A stretch of DNA of 64,000 nucleotides from Acidobacteriota bacterium (GCA_004299485.1 SCQP01000002.1:1-64000), one strand, 5' to 3'; counted from the stretch's first letter, positions 11,212-19,496 are shown. The notes: generated by a model not told the origin, from the sequence alone. Numbers and translations: made by a program.

Positions 11212-12642
11212 TCAGGCGGCGGCGCCGAGTTCTTTGAGGGCGGCGATGAATTTGACCAGGACGGCCTGGGCGTCGCCGTAGACCATGTTGGTGTTATCGG
11301 CGTAGAAGAGTTCGTTTTCGACGCCGGAGTAGCCTTTGCCCTGGCCGCGCTTGATGACGTAGACCTGATGGGCGTGGTCGGCGTTGAGGATGGGCATGCC
11401 GTAGATGGGCGAGGATTTGTCGGTGCGAGCGGCGGGGTTGACGACGTCGTTGGCGCCGATGACGAGGGCGACGTCGGTCGAGGCGAACTCGTCGTTGACC
11501 TCGTCGAGTTCCTTCATGAGGTCGTAGGGAACGCCGGCTTCGGCGAGGAGGACATCCATGTGACCGGGCATGCGGCCGGCGACGGGATGGACCGCGAAGG
11601 CGACTTCGACGCCGGCGGTCTGCAGCAGTTTGACGAATTCCCAGAGCTTGTACTGCGCTTGCGCAACCGCGAGGCCGTAGCCGGGGATGATGAGTACCTT
11701 GCCGGCGTAGCGCATGGCGATGGCGGCATCGCTGGGTTCGACCGGCTTCATGGTGCCTTTGATTTCGCCTGAGCCGGTGGCGGCGGCGGTGGCGCCGAAG
11801 CGGCTGAAGAGGACGTTCGAGATGGAGCGGTTCATGCCCTTGGCCATGGCCAGCGTGAGCAGCGTGCCGGCGGCGCCAACCACCACGCCAGCGATGATGA
11901 GCACAGGGTTCTGCAGGACGTAGCCTTCGATGGCTACGGCAATGCCGGTCATGGCGTTGTAGAGCGAAATCAACACCGGCATGTCGGCGCCGCCGATGGG
12001 GATGGTGGCGAGCACGCCGAAGGCCAAGGCGACAACAAAATAGAGAACGACGACGGCGGTATTGGCCTGGCCGTTGGCGGCGAGGATGACATAGAGGCCG
12101 AGGGCGACGGCGATGCCGAGGGCGGTGAAGTTGGTGGCTTGCTGGCCCGTCCAGTGCAAGGTCTTGTTCATTTTGCCGTCAAGCTTGGCCCAGGCGATGA
12201 GGGAGCCGGAGAGCGAGACGCAGCCGATGAGCGCGCCGATGAGGGCGGGAATCAACTTGCCGGTGGTCAGCGCTTCGTGGCCGCTCAACTCGACGGCGGC
12301 AATGCAGGCGGCGGCGCCGCCGCCCATGCCGTTGTAGAGCGCCACCATCTGCGGCATTTGCGTCATGGGGACGCGCTTGCCGGTGATCCAGGCCCAGAGG
12401 AAGCCCAATGCCAGGGCAATGATGATCAGCGCCAGGTTGAGGCCGAGGTGCGGCTGCGCCGCAGGGGTGACGCCAAACCAATAGAGGAAGCTGGCGAGGG
12501 TGGCGATGAGGACGCCCCAGCCAGCGACGACGATGCCGTTGCGCGCGGTCACGGGTGAGGACATGCGCTTGAGGCCGAGGATGAAGAGCAGCGCGGCGAT
12601 GAAATCGGCGGCGTCGATGATGAGGCGGGGGGTGGGGTGCAT
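11212..12642 (-). CDS. pntB: NAD(P) transhydrogenase subunit beta
   Basis: PntB carries the proton-channel membrane domain and the NADP(H)-binding domain III of proton-translocating transhydrogenase, which uses proton motive force to make NADPH from NADH. The N-terminal 270 residues hold about nine transmembrane helices (DAADFIAALLFILGL, GIVVAGWGVLIATLASFLYW, and so on). The C-terminal domain has the NADP site VLIIPGYGLAVAQAQ, the VHPVAGRMPGHMDVLLAEA segment, GANDVVNPAA and VIKRGQGKGYSGVEN. The start at 12642 is supported by AGGAAG about 7 nt upstream. It is last in a pntAA-pntAB-pntB run with small gaps. Confidence 0.96.
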   Translation of the reverse strand: MHPTPRLIIDAADFIAALLFILGLKRMSSPVTARNGIVVAGWGVLIATLASFLYWFGVTPAAQPHLGLNLALIIIALALGFLWAWITGKRVPMTQMPQMVALYNGMGGGAAACIAAVELSGHEALTTGKLIPALIGALIGCVSLSGSLIAWAKLDGKMNKTLHWTGQQATNFTALGIAVALGLYVILAANGQANTAVVVLYFVVALAFGVLATIPIGGADMPVLISLYNAMTGIAVAIEGYVLQNPVLIIAGVVVGAAGTLLTLAMAKGMNRSISNVLFSRFGATAAATGSGEIKGTMKPVEPSDAAIAMRYAGKVLIIPGYGLAVAQAQYKLWEFVKLLQTAGVEVAFAVHPVAGRMPGHMDVLLAEAGVPYDLMKELDEVNDEFASTDVALVIGANDVVNPAARTDKSSPIYGMPILNADHAHQVYVIKRGQGKGYSGVENELFYADNTNMVYGDAQAVLVKFIAALKELGAAA

Positions 12643-12659
12643 CCGTTTCTTCCTGGGGG

Positions 12660-12953
12660 CTAGCTCTTGCTGGATTTGAACATCTCCAGCATCCTTTCCG
12701 TCGAGACGTAGCCGCCGGCGCAATTGCCGGCGCCGAGGAGCACGCCCACAAAGCCGATGATCTGCTGCGCGGGCGTTACGGCGTTGAACAGGGCGTACAT
12801 GGCGCCGACCACGACGATGCCGTGGACGAAGTTGGAGCCCGACATCAGCGGAGTGTGCAGAATAGCGGGCACGCGGCCGATGATCTCAATGCCGGTGAAG
12901 GCCGCCAGCATGACGATATAGAGGGCGACAAAGCCGACCAGCGTGGTTTCCAT
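12660..12953 (-). CDS. pntAB: NAD(P) transhydrogenase subunit alpha part 2
   Basis: The 97-residue membrane protein has three to four transmembrane helices (FVALYIVMLAAFTGIEII, NFVHGIVVVGAMYALF, QQIIGFVGVLLGAGNCAGGY). It corresponds to the C-terminal membrane part of the E. coli PntA chain, which is a separate gene in many bacteria. It supplies helices of the proton-translocating domain II. It lies 3 bp after pntAA and 17 bp before pntB, so the three subunits are surely co-expressed. Confidence 0.94.
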   Translation of the reverse strand: METTLVGFVALYIVMLAAFTGIEIIGRVPAILHTPLMSGSNFVHGIVVVGAMYALFNAVTPAQQIIGFVGVLLGAGNCAGGYVSTERMLEMFKSSKS

Positions 12954-12956
12954 AGC

Positions 12957-14159
12957 TTAGGTTCCCTGGCGGGGTGGCTCGCCACCCCTATTCGGGACGC
13001 TCGCTTCCGCTCGCTGTGCCGGAATTCGCTCCTCGGCACCGCACGCCCGCTGCCGCTCAGGGCGTGTCCAGGCTGCCGCGTCGGGCGCGGCTTCGAGGGC
13101 GGCGCGGACGGCGGGGTTCTTGATTTCGCCGGCGTGGGTGAGGGCGGTTTGGGCGACGACTTCATCGCTCCAGTCGAGGGCGAGGGAGCCCTCGTGGATC
13201 ATGAGCTTGAGCAGGTTGAAGACGTTTTTGGCGTAGAGCTCGCTGGCGTTTTCGGCCAGGTGCGAGGTGATGTTCAGGGGCGCGAGAATGGTGACTTCGC
13301 CGCCACGGCCGGAGGCGTGCACAATTTCGCCGGGCTGGCTGAGGGCGCAGTTGCCGCCACCTTCGGCGCCCAGATCGACGATGACGGCGCCGGGCTTCAT
13401 GCCGGCGACCTGCTCGGCGGTAATGAGGCGGGGAGCGCGGCGGCCGGGCACGGCGGCGGCAGTAACGATAAGGTCGGCTTTCTGAATATGGGTGGTGACA
13501 ACGGCGGCGATTCTGTCGCGCTCTTCGGGCGTGAGCTCGCGGGCGTAGCCGCCTTCGCCGCGCGCATCGACGCCGGTGGAGACGAACTTGGCGCCGAGGG
13601 ATTCGGCTTCTTCCTTGGTTTCGGGGCGCACGTCGTAGGCCTCAATCACCGCGCCGAGACGGCGGAGGGTGGCAATGGCCTGCAGGCCGGCGACGCCGAG
13701 GCCCATGACCAGCGCGGTGGCGGGGCGGATGACACCGGCGGCGGTGGTCATGCGCGGCAGCACACGCGGCAGATGGATCGCGCCCAGCAGGACGGCATAG
13801 TAGCCGGCGAGGGCGGCCTGACTGGAAAGGGCATCGAGGGGCTGGGCGCGCGAGATGCGCGGGACCAGCTCCATGGCGAAGGCGGTGATCCTGCGGTCGC
13901 GGAGCGTGGCGACGAGGTCGAGGTTTTGCTGGGCGTAAAGGAAGGAGATGAGGATGGCCTCGGGCCGCATGGCGGCGATAACAGCTTCGCTGGGGGGCTG
14001 GACGCCAAGGACAAGATCGGCGGCGGCAACCGCGGCGGGACCGGCTTGGCAGGTGATTTCGGCGCCGAGTTTTTCCAATTGCGTTGCGACTGCCGGCACC
14101 ATGGCCGTGCGCGCTTCCCCTGCGCGGGTCTCCCGCAGCACCGCAACCTTAAAAGGCAT
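12957..14159 (-). CDS. pntAA: NAD(P) transhydrogenase subunit alpha part 1 (NAD-binding), with repeat-derived C-terminal tail
   Basis: This is the NAD(H)-binding domain I of the transhydrogenase (alanine dehydrogenase/PNT fold): VLRETRAGEARTAMVPA at the N-terminus, the Rossmann motif VMGLGVAGLQAIATLRRLGA near residue 160, and DLGAEGGGNCALSQPGE. The family core ends near GEIKNPAVRAALEA. The last 40 or so residues (after DAAAWTRPER ... NRGGEPPRQGT) are low-complexity, Arg/Pro-rich and encoded by a palindromic dispersed repeat at 12974-13079. The start ATG at 14159 follows a GAATGTCTCCTT-type leader and gives the family N-terminus. The gene is 26 bp downstream of fumarase on the same strand. Confidence 0.94.
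   Translation of the reverse strand: MPFKVAVLRETRAGEARTAMVPAVATQLEKLGAEITCQAGPAAVAAADLVLGVQPPSEAVIAAMRPEAILISFLYAQQNLDLVATLRDRRITAFAMELVPRISRAQPLDALSSQAALAGYYAVLLGAIHLPRVLPRMTTAAGVIRPATALVMGLGVAGLQAIATLRRLGAVIEAYDVRPETKEEAESLGAKFVSTGVDARGEGGYARELTPEERDRIAAVVTTHIQKADLIVTAAAVPGRRAPRLITAEQVAGMKPGAVIVDLGAEGGGNCALSQPGEIVHASGRGGEVTILAPLNITSHLAENASELYAKNVFNLLKLMIHEGSLALDWSDEVVAQTALTHAGEIKNPAVRAALEAAPDAAAWTRPERQRACGAEERIPAQRAEASVPNRGGEPPRQGT
12974..13079. repeat. Divergent copy of the GTGGCTCGCCAC repeat, inside the 3' end of pntAA
   Basis: The segment opens with a perfect hairpin GGGGTGG-CTCG-CCACCCC and ends CGCTCAGGGCGTGTCCAGGC-TGCCGC. It keeps the layout of the 110-bp family (head hairpin, GGxCGCTC blocks, CCGCCCGCTGxCGCTCAGGG, AGGCTGCCGC tail) but differs in the middle. 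It encodes the C-terminal tail of PntAA and its stop lies just beyond. Confidence 0.65.
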
Positions 14160-14185
14160 AAGGAGACATTCTAGCGGATCAGGAC

Positions 14186-15739
14186 CTATTTGTGTGTAGC
14201 GATGGTTTCGGGTTCCAGCGCATGAAGGGCCTGGCCGGAGTCCTCACGGACGTGATCGTGGAGGCTGTGGCCATGACTGTCCATGGTGACGACGGCGGGG
14301 AAGTTCTCGACCTCGAGCTCCCACATGGCCTCGGGCGTGCCGAATTCCAGCAGATGGACGGCGCGGACTTTCTTGATGGCGCGGCCATAATATTGCGCCG
14401 CTCCGCCGACGGCGTTGAGGTAGACGGCGCCACATTCCTGGAGAGCCGCGAGGGTTTTGGGTCCCATGCCGCCCTTGCCAATGATGACGCGCATGCCGAA
14501 GCGGCGGAGCAGGTCGGCCTCGTAGGGTTCTTCGCGGATGCTGGTGGTGGGACCGGCGGCGGTGATGGTCCAGGCGCCGGCAGCGTCTTTGCGGACGACC
14601 GGACCGCAGTGATAGAGCACGGCGTCGCGCAGATCGACGGGAGGGTCGTTGTGCATGAGGTAGCCGTGGACGGCGTCGCGGCCAGTGACCATGACGCCGG
14701 AAATCAGCACCATGTCGCCGACCTTGAGCTTGCGGATGTCGGCTTCGGCAACGGGCGCGCGCAGATGGATGCCTGCGGGGACCTCGACCGACTCTGGCGC
14801 TTTGGGTTCCTGACCGGCGAGGGGCGGATCGCCGTAGAGCCAGTGGCGCACGGCGCCCGAGGCAGCGTCGAGCACCAGGCCGCGGCGGCGATAGGCCCAG
14901 CAGTCGTAGGCGACGGAGACGAAAAAGCTGGCGGGAAGGCGATTCAGCGCGGTCGCCTTGCAGCCGATCAGCGACACGCCGCCGCCAAAGCCCATGGTTC
15001 CGATGCCCAGCGTATTGGCGCGGTCGAGGACGTAGGTTTCGAGTTCGGCGAGGCGCGAATCGGAGTTGGTGTCATCGAGCGGGCGCAGAAGCTGCTGCTT
15101 GGCGGCATCGTAGCCGGAGGTGCGGTCGCCGCCAATGGCCACGCCCAGCGCGCCGGGCGCACAGCCCTGGCCTTGCGCCTGCCAGACGGCGTGCAGAATG
15201 CATTTGCGGATGCCATCCATGTCGCGGCCGGCGCGGCCTAAGTGGTCCAGCGTGCAGGGAAGGGAGTACTGGATGTTTTTGTTTTCGCAGCCGCCGCCTT
15301 TGAGCAGCAGCTTGATTTCGACGTCACTGTCGTTTTCCCACTGCTCGAAGTGAATGACGGGCGTGCCGGGGCCGAGGTTGTTGCCGCTGTTTGTGCCGGT
15401 GAGCGAATCGACGCTGTTGGGGCGGAGTTTGCCGCGCCGGGTGGCTTCTTCGAGCGCGGCGAGAATTTCGCGGCGGAGCAGGATTTGATTGAAGCCGACG
15501 GGAGTGTGGATGAAGAACGTCGGCATGCCGGTGTCCTGACAGACCGGGCCTTCGTCGCCCGCGGCCATCTGGATGTTGGTGCCGATGATGTTCAGGGCCT
15601 GCGTCGCCTGATTTCCCTGCGGGTGCTCGGCCACTTCGCGGCCGGTGGCGCGCTGCATGGCGGCGCGGACGTCGGGCGGCAGGTCGGTCGAGGTGCGGGT
15701 AATCAGCGCAATCAGGTTTTCGCGGAAGCGCGGGTCCAT
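14186..15739 (-). CDS. fum: Class I (iron-sulfur) fumarate hydratase
   Basis: Class I fumarases interconvert fumarate and malate with a [4Fe-4S] cluster. The single 517-residue chain has both lobes: an N-terminal alpha part (CQDTGMPTFFIHTPVG, LTGTNSGNNLGPGTPV, LLKGGGCENKNIQYSLP, GGDRTSGYDAAK) and a C-terminal beta part (VGDMVLISGVMVTGRDAVH, AGPTTSIREEPYE, GKGGMGPKTLAALQE, GAVYLNAVGGAAQYY, VTMDSHGHSLHD). Conserved cysteines sit in CQDTG and GGGCENK and a third within YHCGPVV. The ATG at 15739 gives the normal N-terminus, but there is no ribosome site: a palindromic repeat abuts the start codon. Ku is upstream, pntAA downstream, all leftward. Confidence 0.95.
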   Translation of the reverse strand: MDPRFRENLIALITRTSTDLPPDVRAAMQRATGREVAEHPQGNQATQALNIIGTNIQMAAGDEGPVCQDTGMPTFFIHTPVGFNQILLRREILAALEEATRRGKLRPNSVDSLTGTNSGNNLGPGTPVIHFEQWENDSDVEIKLLLKGGGCENKNIQYSLPCTLDHLGRAGRDMDGIRKCILHAVWQAQGQGCAPGALGVAIGGDRTSGYDAAKQQLLRPLDDTNSDSRLAELETYVLDRANTLGIGTMGFGGGVSLIGCKATALNRLPASFFVSVAYDCWAYRRRGLVLDAASGAVRHWLYGDPPLAGQEPKAPESVEVPAGIHLRAPVAEADIRKLKVGDMVLISGVMVTGRDAVHGYLMHNDPPVDLRDAVLYHCGPVVRKDAAGAWTITAAGPTTSIREEPYEADLLRRFGMRVIIGKGGMGPKTLAALQECGAVYLNAVGGAAQYYGRAIKKVRAVHLLEFGTPEAMWELEVENFPAVVTMDSHGHSLHDHVREDSGQALHALEPETIATHK

Positions 15740-15842
15740 TGACTGGCGCGGGGCCTGGCGTGGCTGTGCCACGCCACCAGCTTGACGCTCGGCCGGGCTG
15801 GGGGCCCCAGGATCCCCAGCCCGGCCCTCGCGTAATGTTTTC
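15738..15842. repeat. Palindromic element, TTGACTGGCGCGGG family, abutting the fumarase start
   Basis: This shares about 100 bp with 60169-60272. It contains a 9-bp hairpin TGGCGTGGC-TGT-GCCACGCCA (15756-15776) and a 13-bp inverted repeat GGCCGGGCTGGGG / CCCCAGCCCGGCC (15791-15803 and 15814-15826). Its edge coincides with the fumarase ATG, so the whole element would lie in the 5' leader. The rest of the 211-bp spacer (15843-15950) holds a short palindrome GGGGCTGCGCCCC near 15888 and nothing else I recognise. Confidence 0.85.
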
Positions 15843-15950
15843 GGGGTCACAGACCAGTATATGCGGCTCACGCCGCCTTTACTGGGGCTGCGCCCCACGC
15901 CTTCCGTTGGTCGGCTCCCCCATTGCCGCTCCGACGGTTACAGGGAAACT

Positions 15951-16814
15951 TCAGGCGGCGCGGGGCTTGCGCGGTTTGGCGCGGGCGGGAGGCTTTTTGG
16001 CGGCCGGAGTCTTGGATTGCTGTTCGAGGCTGGCTTTGAGGGACTGCATGAGGTCGGCGACGGGCTGGAGGCGGCGGGCGGGGGCGTGCTTGGGTGCGGG
16101 CTGGCCTTCGAGGGCGGCGGCCACCAGTTGCTCGAGGTTTTTGCGATAGTGATCCTCGAAGCGAGTGGGATCGAAGGGCTGGGTCAGACCCTCGATGAGC
16201 TGCGCGGCGAGCTTCAATTCGGCAGGCTTGGGGTCGGCGGCGATGGAGCCAAAGCCGTCGGCGACGCGAATTTCGTCGAGGTAAAACAGGGTGTGCAGGA
16301 GCAATCCCCAGCGGTTGCGGCCAGGATGGCCGTCGGGCACGCCGGCGAGCGCGGAGGGGCGGACCAGGCTGAGATACTCGCGGTTGTGCATGCTCAACTG
16401 TGCGACGGCCCAGCGATCGGCGTCTCGCATGGCCTGTAGCAGCAGGGCATAGGGGCGCTGGCCGGCGGCTTCGGGCATGAGGTAGTAGGACGATTCAAAC
16501 CAGACGGGATCGATCTCGTCCGCGCGGCAGAACTCGAGGATTTCCAACTGGCGTTCGGTGGGCGGGGCGGCGGCCTTGATCTCTTCTTCCGGGATGACAA
16601 CATATTCACCCTTGGCGTACTCGTAGCCGCGCACGGTGTCTTTGCGTTCGACCACTTCGCCGTCGAGGGAGCAGAGCATCTGCTGCTTGAGGCGGGCATG
16701 ATCTTTGTCATGGAGCATGTGGAAGCTGATCCGCTCGCCGCGCGCGCCGGAGAACAGACGTACCGGCAGCGTCACCAGCCCGAACGTAAGAAAGCCCGAC
16801 CAGACGCTCGCCAT
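15951..16814 (-). CDS. ku: Ku protein, bacterial non-homologous end joining
   Basis: Bacterial Ku forms a homodimeric ring on double-strand DNA ends and recruits LigD. The 287-residue protein starts MASVWSGFLTFGLVTLPVRL, the conserved Ku N-terminus, and includes SFHMLHDKDHARLKQQM, GYEYAKGEYVVIPEEEI and FESSYYLMPEAAGQRPYALL. The C-terminal tail is Lys/Pro/Arg-rich (KKPPARAKPRKPRAA), as in Ku proteins with extended DNA-binding tails. The start at 16814 is set by family alignment; it is divergent from ligD with only 28 bp between start codons, so the promoters must overlap. Confidence 0.96.
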   Translation of the reverse strand: MASVWSGFLTFGLVTLPVRLFSGARGERISFHMLHDKDHARLKQQMLCSLDGEVVERKDTVRGYEYAKGEYVVIPEEEIKAAAPPTERQLEILEFCRADEIDPVWFESSYYLMPEAAGQRPYALLLQAMRDADRWAVAQLSMHNREYLSLVRPSALAGVPDGHPGRNRWGLLLHTLFYLDEIRVADGFGSIAADPKPAELKLAAQLIEGLTQPFDPTRFEDHYRKNLEQLVAAALEGQPAPKHAPARRLQPVADLMQSLKASLEQQSKTPAAKKPPARAKPRKPRAA

Positions 16815-16842
16815 ACCTGTTTTGGATGCATCCTTAGGGTTA

Positions 16843-18426
16843 ATGGCCCTCGGGAGCCAGTTGCGGACGTATCGACACAAGCGCGACTTCGCGTCCACTC
16901 CGGAGCCAGGCCCAAAGTTGGAGGTGGTGCCCCCGCCGGCGCACGCCGGCTGGCGCTTTTGCGTGCAGGAGCACCATGCATCGCGTTTGCACTACGATTT
17001 ACGGCTGGAAATAGACGACGTTTTGAAATCGTGGGCGGTGCCCAAAGGGCCAAGCCTCGATCCGGACGTGCGGCGGTTGGCGATGGCGACAGAGGATCAT
17101 CCGCTCGAATATCTGACGTTTGAGGGGACGATTCCGGAGGGCAATTACGGGGCGGGCGAGGTGATTGTTTGGGATTTGGGGGATTACGAAATTCTGGGCG
17201 ATACGCCAGCATTGCGGCAGTGGGAGCGGGGGCACATTAAGTTCCGGCTGCAGGGCAAGAAGCTCAAGGGCGAGTTCGCGCTGACCTATATGCCGCCGCG
17301 GCCGAGCGCGCGGGCGGAGAGCAGCGCCAAGCCGGTCGAAAATGCCTGGCTGCTGACGAAAAAGCGGGACGATGCGGCACAGTTTGGGGATCGAGCGGAG
17401 GATCATCCGGGATCGGTGCTGCGGCGGCGCGGACGGCCGGCGCCGGCGCGAGCGAGCTTGCACCTGGTGGCGGCGCAGCATAACGATCCGCCGCTGCGGC
17501 CGATGCTGGCGACGCTGGCGACGAAGCCATTTCGCGACCCGCAATGGCTGTTTGAATTGAAGTGGGACGGGATACGAGCGTTTGCGCACTGCCAGAACGG
17601 ACGGGTGCGGCTGATCTCACGCTCGAATCATGATTTGACGCGGCAGTATCCGGAGCTGAACAGCTTTCCGGAGCCGCTGGACGCGGTGCTGGATGGCGAA
17701 ATCGTGGCGCTCGATGCCGACGGCAAGCCGAGCTTTCACCGGCTGCAGCGGCGGATGAACCTGACCGGTAAGGCGGAGATCGCGCGCATGGCGGAGCAGG
17801 TTCCGGTGGTGTATTACGGCTTCGATCTGCTGCGGCTGGGGAGCAAGGATTTGACGGCGCGGCCGCTGGTGGAGCGCAAAGAGGAACTGGCAGCGGTGGC
17901 GTGGTCGGGGCCGTGGCGATATTCGGATCACGTGGTGGGCAACGGCACGGGACTGTTCGAGCTGGCACGGCAGCGGGGGCTGGAGGGCATTGTGGCGAAG
18001 CGGGCGGATTCGCCTTACGAAGCCGGGCGCTCGAAGCTGTGGCTGAAATTCAAGCTGCAGCTCCGGCAGGATGTGGTGATTGTGGGTTATACCGATCCGC
18101 AGGGATCGCGCAGCAGTTTTGGGGCGCTGCTGCTGGCGGTATACGACGCCGCAGCGCGCCGATTTGAATATATCGGCAAGGTGGGAACGGGCTTTGACAC
18201 GGCGACACGCGCGGAACTGTTGCAGCGCTTGCGGCCGGCGGAAAACGCCGAGGTTGCGGGATTGGAGGCGGCGCCGCGGCGGTTTCATGCGGTGATGCCG
18301 GAGGTGGTGGCGGAGGTCAAGTTCGCCGAATGGACGCCGGCAGGACATTTGCGGGCGCCGGTGTTTCTGGGAGTACGCGCCGATAAAGCGCCGGAGGAGT
18401 GTCTGCGGGAGGTGCCGCGTGCCTAG
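16843..18426 (+). CDS. ligD: LigD, phosphoesterase and ATP-dependent DNA ligase domains
   Basis: LigD seals and processes broken ends with Ku. Residues about 10-170 are the 3'-phosphoesterase domain (FCVQEHHASRLHYDLRLEID, WAVPKGPSLDP, EGTIPEGNYGAGEVIVWD). After a basic linker comes the ligase: the adenylated lysine in FELKWDGIRAF (about residue 240), LDGEIVALDADGKPSFHRLQ, VVYYGFDLL, LEGIVAKRADSPYEAGRSK-type motif IV, and LWLKFKLQ, then an OB domain (IGKVGTGFD). The polymerase domain is not here but in the next gene, which overlaps by 8 bp. The start at 16843 is chosen because the reading frame upstream only mirrors ku. Confidence 0.95.
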   Translation: MALGSQLRTYRHKRDFASTPEPGPKLEVVPPPAHAGWRFCVQEHHASRLHYDLRLEIDDVLKSWAVPKGPSLDPDVRRLAMATEDHPLEYLTFEGTIPEGNYGAGEVIVWDLGDYEILGDTPALRQWERGHIKFRLQGKKLKGEFALTYMPPRPSARAESSAKPVENAWLLTKKRDDAAQFGDRAEDHPGSVLRRRGRPAPARASLHLVAAQHNDPPLRPMLATLATKPFRDPQWLFELKWDGIRAFAHCQNGRVRLISRSNHDLTRQYPELNSFPEPLDAVLDGEIVALDADGKPSFHRLQRRMNLTGKAEIARMAEQVPVVYYGFDLLRLGSKDLTARPLVERKEELAAVAWSGPWRYSDHVVGNGTGLFELARQRGLEGIVAKRADSPYEAGRSKLWLKFKLQLRQDVVIVGYTDPQGSRSSFGALLLAVYDAAARRFEYIGKVGTGFDTATRAELLQRLRPAENAEVAGLEAAPRRFHAVMPEVVAEVKFAEWTPAGHLRAPVFLGVRADKAPEECLREVPRA

Positions 18427-19462
18427 CCGGGCAGCGGCGCGCGCGCCCCAGCGCAACGGCGCGCTACGTTTGCCGGAACACGCGCAACAGGCGCTGGTGG
18501 TGGTGGACGACCAGCCGTTGAACTTGACGCACCTGGACAAGGCGTATTTCCCGGACGGCACCAGCAAGCGCGATCTTCTGGAATACAGTTTTGACGTAGC
18601 GCCATTTTTGCTGCCCTATCTGCGCGACCGGCCCTACACGATGAAGCGCTTTCCGAATGGCATTGAGGCGCCGGCGTTTTTTCAGAAAGACGCAGCCGGC
18701 AAAGTGCCGGCGTGGGTACGCACGGTTGCAATGCCGAGCGGGAATGAGCGCGGGGTGGTGCACTATGTGCTGTGCAATGACACCGCGACGTTGCTGTATC
18801 TGGTCAACCTGGGCTGCATTGACCACAACGTGGGGCTGAGCCGCGTAACGTTGACTGGCGCGGGACCCCACTCCGCTGCGCGGAGCGACCCCCGCACGAC
18901 GCCGCTGGCGCCAGATTTTGTGCTGCTGGATCTGGATCCGGGGCCGAAAGCCGGGTTTGACCGGGTGGTGAAAGTGGCGCAGATTATTCGCGAGGTGCTC
19001 GATCAGTGCGAGATTGCGGGCTACCCGAAAACCTCCGGGGCCACCGGCATGCACATCTGGATTCCGATTGGGCCGGGGCATACCTTTGAGCAGACGCAAC
19101 GGCTGGCGGCGCTGCTGCTGCGGCTGGCGAGCCTGCGGGCGCCGGAGCTGATGACCGAAGTCTGGCGGATTGCGGCGCGGCCGGCCGACCGCGTGTATCT
19201 GGATTTCCGGCAGAACGCCAACGGCAAGACGATTCCGCCGCCGTACTCGCCGCGTCCGCGGCCGGGCGCGCCGGTGTCGTGTCCGCTGCAGTGGAGTGAG
19301 GTGCGGGCGTCGCTCGATCCGGTACGGTTCAACATCCGCACCATGCGCCGGCGGCTGGACCGCTGGGGCGATTTGTTCGCGCCGACGCTGCCGGGACAGC
19401 GGCATGATTCGCTGCAGAACATGCTACGGCGGTTGGAAAAGTGCCACGCGGAGGCGGCGTAA
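18419..19462 (+). CDS. LigD polymerase (primase-like) domain protein with in-frame repeat insertion
   Basis: This is a stand-alone LigD POL domain, an archaeo-eukaryotic primase fold that adds nucleotides at broken ends: LTHLDKAYFPDGTSKRDLLE, RPYTMKRFPNGIEAPAFFQK, the catalytic Asp pair in LLDLDPGP, TSGATGMHIWIPIG, and FRQNANGKTIPPPYSPR. Between SRV and PDFVLLDLDPG there are about 20 residues (TLTGAGPHSAARSDPRTTPLA) not expected in the family; they are encoded by a palindromic element at 18851-18910. The GTG start at 18419 has GGGAGG at about 18407, inside the ligase gene, so the two proteins are translationally coupled. Confidence 0.92.
   Translation: MPSRAAARAPQRNGALRLPEHAQQALVVVDDQPLNLTHLDKAYFPDGTSKRDLLEYSFDVAPFLLPYLRDRPYTMKRFPNGIEAPAFFQKDAAGKVPAWVRTVAMPSGNERGVVHYVLCNDTATLLYLVNLGCIDHNVGLSRVTLTGAGPHSAARSDPRTTPLAPDFVLLDLDPGPKAGFDRVVKVAQIIREVLDQCEIAGYPKTSGATGMHIWIPIGPGHTFEQTQRLAALLLRLASLRAPELMTEVWRIAARPADRVYLDFRQNANGKTIPPPYSPRPRPGAPVSCPLQWSEVRASLDPVRFNIRTMRRRLDRWGDLFAPTLPGQRHDSLQNMLRRLEKCHAEAA
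18851..18910. repeat. Short palindromic element in the LigD polymerase gene
   Basis: It starts with TTGACTGGCGCGGG, the same 14 bases that head the elements at 15738 and 60169, then a hairpin CTCCG-CTG-CGCGGAG-type palindrome near 18871-18886. It stays in frame and adds about 20 residues just before the catalytic DLDPG. The 3' boundary is approximate. Confidence 0.6.
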
Positions 19463-19468
19463 AACCGT

Positions 19469-19489
19469 TATACCGTTTCGCGGTATATT
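19469..19489 (+). promoter_or_regulatory. Operator palindrome and -10 box of the first vapBC module
   Basis: TATACCG-TTTCG-CGGTATA (19469-19487) is a perfect 7-bp inverted repeat. A TATATT -10-like hexamer (19484-19489) overlaps its right arm and ends 7 nt before the vapB ATG. Repressor binding here would block the promoter, the usual TA autoregulation. Confidence 0.7.
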
Positions 19490-19496
19490 TCTACCT

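Noticed and set aside
12822-14174. A 450-codon plus-strand frame opposite pntAA
   Set aside because: It is Gly/Ala/Asp-rich shadow sequence with no domain; pntAA has clear NAD-binding motifs on the other strand.
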